A stretch of DNA of 64,000 nt, taken from Pithys albifrons albifrons. Lineage: Eukaryota; Chordata; Aves; Passeriformes; Thamnophilidae. How positions within the stretch are numbered: the first letter of the stretch is position 1; every line of letters begins with the position of its first letter. Below the pieces are notes generated by a model that saw only the letters and a list, made by a program, of their open reading frames with translations, was not told where the DNA came from and ran no database searches. Below, piece after piece: positions 1 through 12,635 of this stretch. The stretch is from the NCBI RefSeq assembly GCF_047495875.1, contig NC_092464.1:6792737-6856736 (forward strand), written 5' to 3'. The translations under genes and the position numbers were made by a program.

Positions 1-2159
1 ATCCAAATGTCTAACTAAGACATATTCACCCTCGGCCTCATTTACAGCCAACAGAGAGACGGGAAGTGATCTCATCCTAAAATAAGCATCTAAGAGAGGT
101 CAGAAGAACCGTCCTCTAGAAAGGGTCATTTTTCTCCACTGAGAAAATGTAAGAGGATCCTGGAGTGACTTTTGCAGTGAATATAAAAGCCACAGTCACC
201 AACTTTAAACTTAAGCACCTCTAAACTTTGCCTTCGAAACCATATCTAAAGCTGATTAAATGGTTCCTGCTTTTAATTGATCAGTTATCCCACTGTAGTC
301 CTTTTGAACCCAGGCATAAATCCATCAGGCAGCTCCCTTGCAATGCTGAGCCGCAGAGGCAGAAGCTTCCCCCAGCTGAGGGAGTGGGCAGATGAGCCTC
401 TGATGACAGGTACTTAGCGGATCAGCACAACAGAAAGATTACATTTTTTAATGGAGATATTCCTCAGAGTCAGAGCCATGCTTTTTGATCTCCATAGGAA
501 TGGATAATGAACTACGAAGATAATGCATGCACAACATTTAAATAGCAGGCAGAATTTGTATTCAATTTAATTAATCACTCTGTGGGGTGGGAGGGAAGAC
601 ATAATATTATTGCAACAGCCTTACATTTCAGTGGAGATTGCTTAAGAATCACTTTTTGGCAATCTTACCCATGTTAGGACATCAAGCATGGAGGTACCAG
701 GGAACCCAAGAGAGCCTGTCCATTATTTGTCACCTGTTTACTCACACACTCTCGAGGAGTTCATCTTCTTCCAAAGGAGAGAACCAAACAAAGAAGATTG
801 TGCTAACAAATCCTTGTAGCATTTTACCCTTTCATATCCCCATCACATGACCACTAATACCAGGACTGTACATAACAAATACTTTCCATGTATCAGTCCT
901 AAAACAGGGTAAAATTTATCAGGCATAATTTCTTCTTTCTTTATTCAGGTCCTATTAAGTTTCACCATAAATCTCGCTCATTTTTATGGTGGAATTGTCA
1001 GTAAGGGAAATTTATCCACATTTTTTTGTGAACATTGCTAGGGCTGACTGTCTGGTTATCTGCTCCCCCAGAGACACTCAAGGCTATATCTTCTGCCATT
1101 TCACCACCTCTACCCACATAAAGCCAATACCTACAGCTGTCCCTCCAGGCAGTGAAGGATGTGTGTCAGCTTTTTGGGGTTGAAAATGCTTGACTTGAGA
1201 TTTTTTCCACTGTGTGAATTCTTGAGGTGGGCCAGGAAATCTTTCCTGATTCTGAACATCCAACCCTCTCAATTCACCTCTTAACTTATGACCTTACTTA
1301 GCATGCTAGTGAGACAGTAACAGGGATAATAACCAATTTATCAGCAGTTTTCAATGGTTTTTGCTTCTATAATGATAGGTTTTATTTCAACATTTTGATT
1401 CTTGAATATCTCCCCTGAAATCCTGGAACTGAGAACAATACAAGGCCCCACGTGGACAAATAACCTCATTCAAGGACACTGGTAGCTTGGATAACTCATC
1501 CAGTATCTTTTACGGATTGGGAGACCAGAAATGCCACCCGTCCAGTGTGACATTACAGAGAGGGGAGCAGTATGCTAAAACAGCACGTTGGGCTCAGTGG
1601 AGAGTAGTGCTGCTGCCAAGTACCACAGCTCAGCCTGGAGACAGACCGCTTTTGTTTTAAATCTCTCTGGCTACACTTCCGTCGGGATGATGCAATCCTC
1701 AAAGCAAATTAGTGCACATAGGAATCTCCATTGCACTGGAATATGTCATTAGAAATAACTGGTTTTAATGATGTTTTATCAGGGCTATGACAGAGTCAGC
1801 AAGTCATCTGAATACAGAGATGTTGCTCCTCTGCAGTAGCTCAAGCTGTGCCAGAAATCCAGACCCTGTGACCAGCCTTTGAGTCTTTGTTGTTCTTTAA
1901 ATGACCTCAGTTTGGAAGGGGAAAAGGAAAAGGGGGTAGCAGGGAAAGGCTGTTCTGATTGCAGACCAACCTGAGCTGAAGGTTAAAATTATTTTTGCTG
2001 TGCTTATATTGGTCCTGTTGCATAAAAAAAGAGATGCAGTTCCACAGCCTTTAAAGAGAGGCTTGAAGAAGAAAGAGTGTTTTTTCTTGGAAATCTCTCC
2101 TCTCTCCAGTTCCTTCAGAAAACACAGATGACAAACCTCTGTTTAGGCCACTAGCTTGA
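1..2159. other. Non-coding stretch, no gene recognised
   Basis: No open frame here resembles a known protein, and several of the longer frames open with TTG or GTG rather than ATG. Two parts look more constrained by eye: about 470-600, AT-rich with ATGCATGC and TTTAATTAATC, and about 1690-1830, with GCAAATTAG and a run of TAAT-type cores. Both are only candidates for conserved non-coding DNA. A purine-rich patch lies around 1914-1945. The rest shows nothing I can name. Confidence 0.6.
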
Positions 2160-2240
2160 AAGTGGGGAGACCAAAGTTCAGTTGTCACTTACACAGATAT
2201 GCTGGGTGACCCATGGCAAATCATTTAGGCTGGTTCTTTA
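2160..2240 (+). repeat. Possible ancient tRNA-derived SINE (MIR/CORE-like) remnant
   Basis: The stretch reads like a decayed copy of the MIR-type SINE core. It has a GGAGACC..GTTCA segment, then CACTTAC, then GCTGGGTGACC followed by GGCAAATCATTTAGG. These correspond in order to the familiar 'gagacctgggttc ... ctgctgtgtgaccttgggcaagtcactta' layout known from amniote SINEs. Similarity is by eye and the copy is short and divergent, so chance resemblance is possible. Confidence 0.35.
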
Positions 2241-5080
2241 AGGATGATTTCAACAGGAGGATATGCCTGGAGACCTGAGCTTCAGCTCATGTCTGAGCTG
2301 ATCATCTCCAAATGCATTCTACCGTGTCTGGCTGCAAAAATCATAATTACATCATAGTGCAAAAAAAAGTAAAAAAAATTTAAAAATTCATGTGATGGTC
2401 CTCCACAGGAATCTCAGAAGACAGGTGAGAAGGAACCCCCATGGGGATGCTGGTAGCTCAAATAGACTTTGAAAGAATCAGCATAAGGAAAAATAGTAGA
2501 CATGTGAGTTGTCAGCTCATGAGAGTTCATAATTCACTGTGGTTTTCATCTCACAAACCCTCTCCAGAGCTTCCTTAAACAAGACAAACTGCTTCCCCTG
2601 CAAGAAGCCAAAAAGGCTGGTTTCCCTCCTGATATTGATTAGTCTCTGTAGAGTGAGGAGAGGCATCATCATATCCAGAGGAAATTAGAGGGAGGTGGGA
2701 AAGTGTTGTCAACAGAGCTGTAAGAAATTAGGGAAAAGTGCCTGGGGAAACAAGCTGACTTGTATTTCTTCTTTGAAAGGCCATCAAGTTTAGGAGTCTT
2801 GGGAAAGCTCGCTAAAGTCAGTAGAAAAAAAATTTACAAGTGGGGAAATTAATTTGGGCAGCAAGAAATTAAACACGCATGGAAAGGAACATTGAAGTCA
2901 GTCAAAAAGGTGCCAAGAGGTAGACTCTGGTACTGCTAACGGCTGTAGGGGTGTGAGAAGCCAGAGACAGGGAAGGTCTCTGTTGTGTTGAAAAATGAGG
3001 CTGCTGGTGCAGAACCTCTCACCCAGCAGACACAGATCACTAAAGTGCTTGGAAATGAACTTGCAGATCAGGAACAAGGAAGACAACCCTGCCCCATAGT
3101 TTGGACCAAGTGTGCATTGCTTTACACGCAAGAGTCAAGGCCAGTTGCAAACAGTATCACCAGCAATACCTGTAGAGGCTAAATCTCTCTTCCAAAGTGG
3201 GGCTGTGCAAGATTGCTTGGAAGAAGAGTTGCAGAAAGTTGGTCTTACCAAGTGCCACTCACTGATGAGCAGACACAGTGAAGGCCCCATGCTCAGGCTG
3301 CCAAAAATTTAAACATTAATCTTGGGAACCAACTGTCTGTGCTGAATGATGAAGCAGGGTGTTGTTCAGAAGTCAGACAAACCAAAGAAATGCTGACTGA
3401 CTTGCTCTGCTTCATCAAACTACTGAAAAAGCCAGAGTTTAGGATACTGGGCTTGTCATACCTCACAACTCAGTACAGGGTAACCCTCACACTACTAAGC
3501 CAAATGTTTTACATGTATTTCTTAGTTGGCAGAAGCCAGTGTCCACACATCCCTTTCTTATTTTCTACCATGCTTACCTTGAGAAACTCACCCTTCAAAA
3601 GTCTCACTGAAGTATATTTGTATCTGGGAAGAACTTGCATTTAAAAGATGGGTGTTTCCCCAGTGGTAATTTCTTTGAAAGATTCCTATTATGATCAAAT
3701 CATAACAGAAGTGAAGAAGCAACTGCATTTTCAAAGCACAGATCCACTGGGTGCCTTCAAAGAGAACCCCGGAAGATGCAACTTTCTCCTGGGTTTTCAC
3801 TGCACAAAGCAAGTCAGAACAGAAACTTTGGACCACTGCATGTTCCAAAGGGCCCATTTCAGCTGGATTTCAGCTTTGCTGCCTAAGCCTATAGCAGCTT
3901 CATTACTTTAGGTGAAGCAGAAAGCAGCAAAAAATTGTAAGAATAGAAAATGACCTTAGGCTGTTCCTGATCCTTTTCTCAGGGGATTATCATTTATAAA
4001 TAGACCATCTCTACTAGGAAATACCACAGAGACCTCTTCTTCCCAAGAAAGGCAGAAGCAAAAGACTTTCTGCTCATCCCAGGGCAGTTCCAGGTTGGTG
4101 CAGGGTGACTGACACCACTGGAACTGGCTTTTACCAGCTTGTGAGACACAACCATGTGATGATCTAAGAAAAGGCACAAGTCAGACGTCTCCCTTCTTTT
4201 CATCTTTCTGATTTCTAGCACTACCTAAAAAAGAATTTGACACTCAAGAGGTGTGAGACAGCATGTCAGAAAAGAGGTTAATTTAGGATTGTTTTCTGCA
4301 TATTCAGAAAAAAAAATTAAAAATAAAAAATAAGAGGTTGAACCTGGCCTGTTAAAGTTTGTAGGTAGCTTTGTTCTGGCAGGGACTGTAAATCAACCAG
4401 CACCCAAATGCAGGGCCAGGAAAGCTCTGGCATCTCAACACCATCTCCACCACTCAGCAGGATCAGAGAGTCATGTGCTCTGTCACCTTCCATTTCCAGA
4501 TCCACATACCTAGAAATGAATGGGGCAAGCCTGGCAGAATAAACTAGAGGTCTCAATGTGCACCACAGACTTGATGGCTTCTTCTGAAGGGATGCCAACT
4601 CTCTTGGGCAACTCGAGTTACCTTCCGAAATGCTTTTTGTACATCATTGCCACCCATATGCACAGGAAATGATGCCTGTGAGCACACACAGTCAGGGGCA
4701 GACACAAAGCCTTTCCCTTCAGGGCTCAGGTATTGCCTCATTTCTTTGGCCTGACTCCTACCTGCCCTGCACTCTCTGTCCAGCTCTTACCTCTGTGTAC
4801 GTGCAGGAAAGCTGCCTGGCAGCTTCTCTCTGTTCAGAGCTATTTGCTGCTCTAATACAGTGGTTCTACAAAGGACAGGGAGCTCTGCCCTCTCTTTTGC
4901 AAGGTCCTGAGAAACCCACATGTACAGAGCTGGGTGACATAGTTTCTTGCCAGTTCCTCCTTGCAAAGCTGTTGTGTGCTACAGAGTGATTAGGAAGACA
5001 AAAGTACAAGTACCTTTGTTTGAAAAAGACAATAAACAAGAAAAACTTTGCAAAAGCTACTTTTCTCATGAAGGAGGAAC
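2241..5080. other. Non-coding stretch, no gene recognised
   Basis: Unique sequence with two A8 runs (2361-2368 and 2371-2378). Overlapping short frames on both strands between about 2900 and 5070 have no recognisable domain, and frames on opposite strands are equally open, which argues against coding. No RNA gene, transposon end or CpG cluster was seen. Confidence 0.6.
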
Positions 5081-6130
5081 ATAATTAATGTCCCTTTTAT
5101 GTGGCACTAAATATGGAGAGTAAATGAGCACCCTCTGATCTCCAGACTTCTGTGTTTATTTCTCTATTTTGCTATTGCTGGGGGACAAGAGTTGCTTTTC
5201 CCAACAGGCAGGGCCTCTCACAATAGCAGGTAATTAGTCAAGGGGCCCGAAGGGATCGAATCTTGTCAAGGGAAACCCATTTATACAGTCAGGTGATTAA
5301 GGCACATGATTGAAGCTGAACGCTGCAGTGGCCTATTGAGATACCACTGCACGCTTGTCACATGGAATCGGTGGCACTGGGAAACAACTATTTTCACACA
5401 GACATCCCCTTTTCCCTGCAAGAATCCAGAAAGTGCAGAAAATCAGGTTGAAGTTGTTGCATGTCGGGTTTGGGATGGGATGGGGAGACTGGTCCTCACC
5501 TGTTGCAGGGGAGTGACGGTGCATGGTCTGACCAGGAGGGGGAAAGGATTTGGATAGCAGTGCTCCCTGTAATGGCTCTCAGAGTAATTACCATAATGTG
5601 TCTCCCTTTAAGAGACCTTTTCCTGGGAAGATTGTGGGTCTGTTTATAAATATTACCTACAAATAAGCCATGCTACCCCATGTGAGCTGCCCGCGAGCTA
5701 TAATTAGGCCTGTGATGAATCCACATTGTTATGGACGTGCCTGACACTGAATATCAGGCCTTAAATTTCCATGAGTTCCAAATGCAAATATGGCAGAGCA
5801 GACACCCTATCCCATTTGTTGAAAATAAATTTCTTATTTACGTTGCCTTGGTTGTAATCTCTATCCCCAAGCCGTTATTATTGACTACCACGAGTTTACT
5901 AGCAGAGCTGCATTGGACAGCCAAGCAGGAGACAAAGATCTTGAGGAAGGCAGGAATGTCACGGGAGAGGCAGGATTAGGAGCACGATTTACTGAGAGAA
6001 TTATTTCCAAAGCCTGTGGATATTTAGGTCTTTATTATCTCCCCAAGAACAGCACAGTTTCTCTCTGCCTCTGGACACCAAGGTGTGACCAGCAGATTTT
6101 CTGGCGTTAATTCCCTGTACACAGAAAGCC
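5081..6130. promoter_or_regulatory. Candidate conserved non-coding (enhancer-like) block
   Basis: Four TAATTA homeodomain cores lie at 5082-5087, 5231-5236, 5585-5590 and 5701-5706, and an ATGCAAAT octamer (POU-factor type) lies at 5782-5789. Between them the sequence contains CpGs not otherwise common nearby, for example around 5246-5260 and 5691-5696. The block has no transposon similarity. These traits are typical of vertebrate developmental enhancers, but nothing in a single sequence proves conservation or activity. The call is inference from motif density. Confidence 0.28.
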
Positions 6131-7264
6131 CAGGCAATTTTTGTGTGATCAGACAGAGGCAACATTCTGAATGCTTTATCATGACCAATATAAGTCTGTT
6201 CCCCTCATACTGGTCTATCCTCACCTACCTATGAGCCCACGCTCTATACAGGTTGCCCCAGCACTGGTCTGGTTTCAATGCAGTCCTGCACCTCAGCTCT
6301 GCTCCTGAGGACTCTGCAGGGGAAGAACGTGGACCCAAAACCCCATCCAAGCAGAATGGACAAAGGTAACCCAAGCTCAGCACAGCCTAAGAACCTTGGA
6401 GGTGTTGAACTTAAGCCACCTTCTGCTGTTGATACAGACTGCAGGTGGAAGTCTCGGGACTATTTTCTCAGCTTGTACCTGCCCATGAGTCCAAGCACTG
6501 TCTCACAATGCAGACACCAGCCATGAGCTTTGCCCTGGGGCAGAAGTGAAAGTAATTTTGAGCATTTTCTAACATCCACCATGAGCTTTTACATGCTGAC
6601 ATTGGGAGCGGAAGTCACAGCAACAAATGGAGAGAGAGAAATCATGCTGAAGGCACCTTCCTATCATGTGCTTAAGAGACTTTCCTCTGAGGTAATTTAA
6701 AACACAAGGCTTATTATTCACTGCTTTGGGAACCATCCCAATTAAAATGGTCTATCTGAAAGTAAGCTATGAGCTTAAAGCTTTTCCAGCAGGGGACATT
6801 GCATGAGCTCTTCCTCACACACACAGGTCCCAGGAAAGCATTCCTGGCCAGGGGAGAGTACTGCTAAGTACATTCATAAAGATAGAGAAATCCAGGGTTT
6901 GAACTCACCTTCGTCCCTGTGTCTGCAAAACATCTAACTGCATGCATAAGCACTGTATTTGCACAGGCAAATATGGATTTTACATGCATCGCCAGTCACA
7001 ATGAAGTAATTTTATGGTCAGCATGTACGTTTCAACCTCTGAAAATCTGCCCTCAAACATCCTTTAGAATCCAGAGTTTATCTGTCTAGGAGTCAAAGCA
7101 ACTTCTGTATTTGCACTTGTCATGAAGGGGCTCCTCAGCAGAAATGATGATTTTTTTTTGTTTTTTCTTTCTATTTGGCTTGATTTGGAAAACTTAGAGC
7201 TGGAAACATTGGCCACTCAGGATCTCTGAACAGTCCTCCAGCACTGGAATGAAATGCTGTTCTT
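6131..7264. other. Non-coding stretch, no gene recognised
   Basis: Contains a short AT-rich segment around 6955-7045 (with TACATGCATCGCC and AAGTAATTTTATGG) that could be conserved non-coding DNA, and a T9 run at 7151-7159. A CTCF-like site within it is listed separately. No coding signal was seen. Confidence 0.55.
6786..6797 (+). promoter_or_regulatory. CTCF-like core motif
   Basis: The 12 bases CCAGCAGGGGAC match the vertebrate CTCF core consensus CCASYAGRKGGC at 11 of 12 positions; the second-last base is A instead of G. Such matches also occur by chance in 64 kb, so this is only a candidate insulator or loop-anchor site. Confidence 0.22.
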
Positions 7265-7293
7265 ACACACACACATACACACACACACACACA
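7265..7293. repeat. (AC)n microsatellite
   Basis: A dinucleotide AC tract of about 14 units, interrupted by a single T at 7276. Read on the minus strand it produces the run of alternating Cys/Val residues in the overlapping open frame, showing that the frame is a repeat artefact. Confidence 0.97.
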
Positions 7294-10200
7294 GATGACA
7301 GCCAAGTAGCTTTGAGAAGCTGACTCAAAACCTGCCTCACCAGCCCAGGGCTCTGTCTGCTGCTGGAGGTATGCAGGTATTCCCAGGGGACGTGCAGAAA
7401 TGTAGGGTATCACCAGCCAGGAGGGCTGGGGATGGCAGGTCAGGCTGAGGGCGCGGGGAAGGTTTTCTCCATAGCTCATTTTTAAAATCCCTTGTCATGT
7501 ATGACCACCCTCTAGCTATCATAGTAAGTCCCCAGAGGCTATGAGAGGCCGGAGTGTTTAGGTTAAACCTATATGGCATGTTTTCATACAGTCTGTTCTC
7601 CCCTTTCCTTTCCATGTCTTTCCTCCTGCTCTTACCCTCCATCCTACTGGGTTCACTGGAGAGATTCAAGAGACTATAGGATGTATTTCCTCATCTCACC
7701 TCCTGCTTTCTCAACTGCCTTAACGAGTCAAAGACAGAGAATCCCAAATTCAGCTTGAGCTGCCCTTGAAGTAACACTGCTGAGCCAAAGGCAGAAGTCT
7801 CATGGTGGAAGCTGTTGGACAACCAAAGCCCAGCTCTGAAGGTCTGTGATCCAGCTCAAGGTTCCTCACTTGCTTTGGTGCAAGTCTTCAGCTTCTGTGC
7901 GTGGCCTTCAATGTAAAGGTTGTATAATCATGTTCTCCCATGCTAAAAAAGAAGAAAGAGACAGCAGATCTCATATTGATGACCAGTTATTGACCCTGAG
8001 ACTATGACATCATCAGAGCATATTATTTAGGATATTCGAGGTCCAGATAACCAGCGAAAGGGATGGTAATAGCCCATTCTGAATTGATACAGTCTGTCCA
8101 GTCAATGCTAAGTTACAGCCAAATTCAATAAAGCTGCTTCCTTCAGCATGACTAAAGCTTATATCAGGCTACGAACTAAACACTGAAAAGTAAAACACCC
8201 AGGATACAAAGGGTAGATAAATTTGACTGGCCTGATTAGCTACATTGAGATACTGGGTACTCTACTGTGGATGTGGCCTGGCTTCAGATCCCAGCTGGAG
8301 ACAACAGCCAAGGGGAAAGTCAGGCAGCCCTGGAAAGTCCTCAAGCCACTGAAGTCAGTGGCACATGTACTATTGATGCTGGTGGAAGCAGAATTACACC
8401 CTTCTAAGGGTTGCACAAAGTATTTACAACCAGCTCATATAGGTTTATGTTTTCAACTGCTGGAGTCAGGGCAATCCAGCCTGAAGCATCTAGAGATGTT
8501 CTGATCACCAGAAAGTGCAAAACACCTCTCCAGGGACAGGGCTTCTAACAGGCTATCCTAAAATTAACACCACCTTGAAATTACTAACCCCCATGACTTC
8601 ATTTTCCATAACTCTTCTTAGATCAACAGCCCAATCTGCAGCAAATGGTGCGACTCTAGAGGAAACCAGCAGATTTTTCTCCTTCCCTTGAGGATCATAC
8701 AGTCTGTGTTCAGACTGCGGCTGGCGGGAGTTTTCGCATTTAAAAATACCCATCCCCATCCTCTCTCACACACATGCACAGCCAGCGTGTGATGATCATT
8801 TATTAAAACTCTTCACTTGGAGACGAGTGGCTGTTCCAGGTGAATTGTTGCAGGTAAGCTGGTGACAGAGGAGGTGAGCATAAACCCACGCCGTAGTCAG
8901 AGGTGTCCGCAGAGCCGTGCATGGCGGGTGGGCTTTCTCTCCCTCCTGGGCTCCCATTTCTTGGAGCAGCAGCAGGAGGAACCTCACTGGGATCCTGTCA
9001 TTGTCCTTACGTTCTTCCTCCCAGTTGCCATCTTGTTTGCTGGTGTTATTCTGCTGCTTCGTTAATGATGAGCCCTGATGTGGTTAAATACTGACACAGA
9101 CAGTGATACTGACTACAGTGATACATTTTTATTATTTCTTTTGTACAACACTCCATTTACAGTTGTTCATATTATACCAGGAATCAGTTTTAAACACACT
9201 CCAGGGTCACTTCTTCCTATTCAGTGCATTCCCCATTAATATATCCTGAAAGGGACTCTCACATGCACACATTTGATGTGGTTACTATTGTTTTCCCTTT
9301 CTTCCCTTTACCAATCTGCATCTCTCTGTCCTGCTGGGGGATTAGGGCCATTGTTGCTATTTAAAACAGCTTTGCTTTGGTCTGTGCTCTGAAGGCTGGA
9401 TGCTGGCTTGTCACTTTCCCACCTGCTTGGATAGTCTCTGCTTGGGCCTGAAATCCCTCATTATGTCCTTCACTTCAATTACATGGATCTGCCAGGGAAT
9501 CAGGGTCATAAATAATAGGCATCAAGTGTGGTCCTGCCTCCATAAGTACCAAATGAGTGAGGCTTTTAAACTGATCCAGTTGGCCCACTGAAACTGAGAA
9601 ATTATAACTTCATGTCCACCATTGCACAGAGGGTGGGTTTGGTTTCACCTCTGTCTTACAGTGTCAGTCCCAAACCACACAAACAGGTGCAACTCCACTG
9701 TTCGAGTGCAGCTCCTCTTCCAGCTCTGCTCACCCTGCTGCAAGATCTGGGATGGGAGTTCAGGGGTTGAGAGTTAAGCAAACAGCAATCAAGGGTTAAA
9801 GGCTTCTTCAATATTTATATATTGTAGAGGTAAGACATGGGGAGGAAACCAGGTTCTATGCAAGTTCAGCAAGTCTAACCCCCACCAGCTGTGACTCCTT
9901 GTCACATTCAGCTCCCTCCAGCCTGCGCACAGAGGAGATGCAAATAGAGACTGCCTTATATTTATGCCACCTGAACATTAAGATGACAAGGCAATCTCTG
10001 ATTGCAAGACTAAAACAGCTCACCATCCTTTTAGTGTTGTTGGAGCAGTTTAAGAGACAGATCTAGGTGCTTGGGTCCAGCCCATTATGTTCAATGAAGC
10101 TGCATTCATTTGAAGCCATGCTACATTTGACTCTTGTAAAACACAAAGACACAGGGAATGAATGAGCTTCTATAGGTCTCAGAGTTGTACACAAATGCAC

Positions 10201-12540
10201 AATGATCTCGTATCCATCTGCTCCCCAAGGCCTGAAAGTGAAATCTGCTTCCAATCTTATGTTTTATGCTTATTGCTGTCATGCTATTTATACCCCCGAA
10301 TGCTGCACATTCTCGTTTTGTTTAACATAAACAACAACTTTGTACCGTCTGCTGAAACTTTGTCAACTGCCTCTTCCTTCTGCCTGGATAATGAAAAGAC
10401 ACAATCTAACAAATGCATCTTATTCTAACTGTTTGCTTCCAGAGATAATACATCAAGCCTGAACATAAGAAGTAAGGGCAAAAAATTAGATGGATTTGGC
10501 TTCAGTAGATGTAATTCAGCTTAGCTTCATGGAAGTCAGTAGAACAGTAGAACAACACCAAACAAGCATCAACTAACAATCTAAACAGTGCTGTATCCTT
10601 TTGAATCCATCCCTGAGCTTGCCAATATGCCAAGACTGAGTGACTCCCAGGTTTATGCCTCACCTACAGACATTGGATCTGGGAAAATGCTCACTTTTGA
10701 GAAGCTAAAGCAAGACCTACATGTGGGACAACGTTCCCACTTCTGCAGTGTTAGACCTTACCCTTACATGTCCCATTGTCCAACACAGAAATATATGGGA
10801 TACTGTGAAACTTTAACTACAGTTTGAGGATTTCAATGTACATAGTTTTCTGCCCCATGGTACATCCAGTCAATGCATCTGCAGTGGCCAGCACCTCCAG
10901 GGAAGCTGAATTTATTGTTTTACGGAGTCTCCATTATATCTACATGTGTCCTGTGCCATGATAGGCATTCTGCTCCACATAATTAGACTTAGCTGTGGTA
11001 ATTCCTCTCTGAAAGTTAATTCTCTTCTAAATGAAAGCTCTTGTGATCATAGCCAGGATTTGAGAAATGCTGTGCAGAAAAAAACACCCTGTCTGATTGT
11101 CATTTTCTCCTGGCCATCAAAACTGCAAGAATGTCAGTCCTATCCAAACAAAATGTCACTGCTGTTCCCACAACAAAATGACATTCAGTTCCTCAGATGA
11201 GGTTGAAGAACTTTTTCATGAAGAGCAACAGCAAATACAGAGAACAAGAAAAGAGAGAAAGGAGAAGAGACATTGATAAACTGATTTTAAACTCACAATG
11301 TGCACTACTGTTATAAAACATATGTATCATCTTAGCTTCTGTCATGCTAACTGTGCCAAATTCAGGGGGAAAAAAAAAACACTAAAAAAGCTCAGCAAAG
11401 CCCCATCCAAAAATATAGTGCCTGAAAACTTTTGATTTGGCATTTTTCCCCCTTTCATAACTCAGCTGTGTAGCTGCAACAAAACCAGTTGCCTAAAATG
11501 ATTTTCACCCTGCATTTTCATAGCTTCTAATGGCTGAAATTGCAAAAGGGCATAGATTTATGCGTGTCCCTTCCTTTACTTATCACACCTTCTTTCCTGC
11601 AGGATTTTCTCTGAAGTTGCCCTCTATTGTCAATGATCATTCCTTAGGTCTCAGTTTTCCCCTGCTAGAGCCTGCCAATCATGCTATGCTGTATTCCTGA
11701 GTCCTAGCATCCCTAGGCCAAAAATCAGAGCACCCTTGTGACCAGATATTCACCTAAAGGATATAAGGATGTTCCCTGGTAGCTTATCACCAGTCAAATT
11801 CACACTTCCACAGAGGCAGGGTAAGAGCAAGCAGCATTCCAAGTACCACTTCTGTGCACAGATCTGGATTCCTGCTCTGCCAGGGCACTGCACAAAACAC
11901 TGTCTTTGGCTTCCCACAGCCTCTAGGCAGGTTGCAGCCACATTTAAAACATCCTCAATGGGTGGAAAACAAACAGCAAAGAGCTATCAAATGTTTCACA
12001 AACATATAAAGACTCAGGAGTGATGGGGAAAGTAACAGCAGAAAGAGTCATAGTAATAATAATTACTGCTATTGATATCTACTAAATAATCAGTAAAACA
12101 TAAAGCATTACACATAGCTCTTGTCTCTGCTGTTTGATCATTTCATTTTCATTTTTGAATAAAGAATAGCTTGTTTTGCTATTTCAGCTCCTGAACCAAT
12201 CCAAAACATATGCAGGGATGTCACACACACAAAATAAAACATGCACACACATCCTCCACCAGAGACAACTCAACATTTTTAAATCTAAAAATAACCCCTA
12301 ACCCATGAGTTTATCCTGAATGTGGGTGAGTTCTTTTTTCACTAAAACAACTTTCTGGAGAAGATGGCTAAATTGTCAGCTGGAAACCTAAAGAAATAAA
12401 GTCACCAAAAATCATCTCACTGAAGGTTTTCTGTGCTGAATTTGACATAATACATCATTTTCTTGCACATTTCACTGCACTAGTACATCTCTAAAAGCCA
12501 CATGTTCAAGACAGAGTTGGACATTTCAATAATAAGAATG
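7294..12540. other. Non-coding stretch, no gene recognised
   Basis: Unique sequence of ordinary composition. An ATGCAAAT octamer lies at 9938-9945 inside an AT-rich segment (about 9930-10030) that could be regulatory. An A-rich run lies around 11371-11390, and short CA-rich patches lie near 12222-12255. A 67-codon frame at 8862-9065 ends in a hydrophobic run; see the rejected list. No gene, RNA or transposon was recognised before the CR1 tail at 12.55 kb. Confidence 0.55.
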
Positions 12541-12544
12541 ATCT

Positions 12545-12635
12545 AGGTGAAGATGTCCCTGCTCATCACAGGGGAGCTGGACTAGCTGACCTTTAAAACT
12601 CCCTTCTAATCCAAACTCTTCTATGATTCTATGAA
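12545..12635 (+). repeat. CR1 LINE fragment, 3' end, plus orientation
   Basis: This is the last ~90 bases of a CR1 retrotransposon. GAGCTGGACTAGCTGACCTT, then CCCTTCTAATCCAAACTCTT, match the usual CR1 3' UTR ending ('ggttggactagatgacctt..aggtcccttccaaccc'). It closes with two copies of the terminal octamer TTCTATGA at 12619-12634, the hallmark of CR1 3' ends. No reverse transcriptase is left. CR1 copies in birds are usually 5'-truncated like this. The 5' limit is approximate. Confidence 0.9.

Noticed and set aside
7171..7479. Minus-strand frame with alternating Cys/Val
   Set aside because: The run is the translation of the (AC)n microsatellite.
8345..8375. AAGCCACTGAAGTCAGTGGC as an old amniote repeat segment
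   Set aside because: Too short and without flanking similarity to support a repeat call.
8862..9065. 67-codon frame ending in a hydrophobic, membrane-anchor-like run
   Set aside because: The upstream half has no signal or domain, a second phase is open over the same bases (8903-9094), and there is no transcript or splice evidence. A hydrophobic run alone occurs by chance in T-rich DNA.
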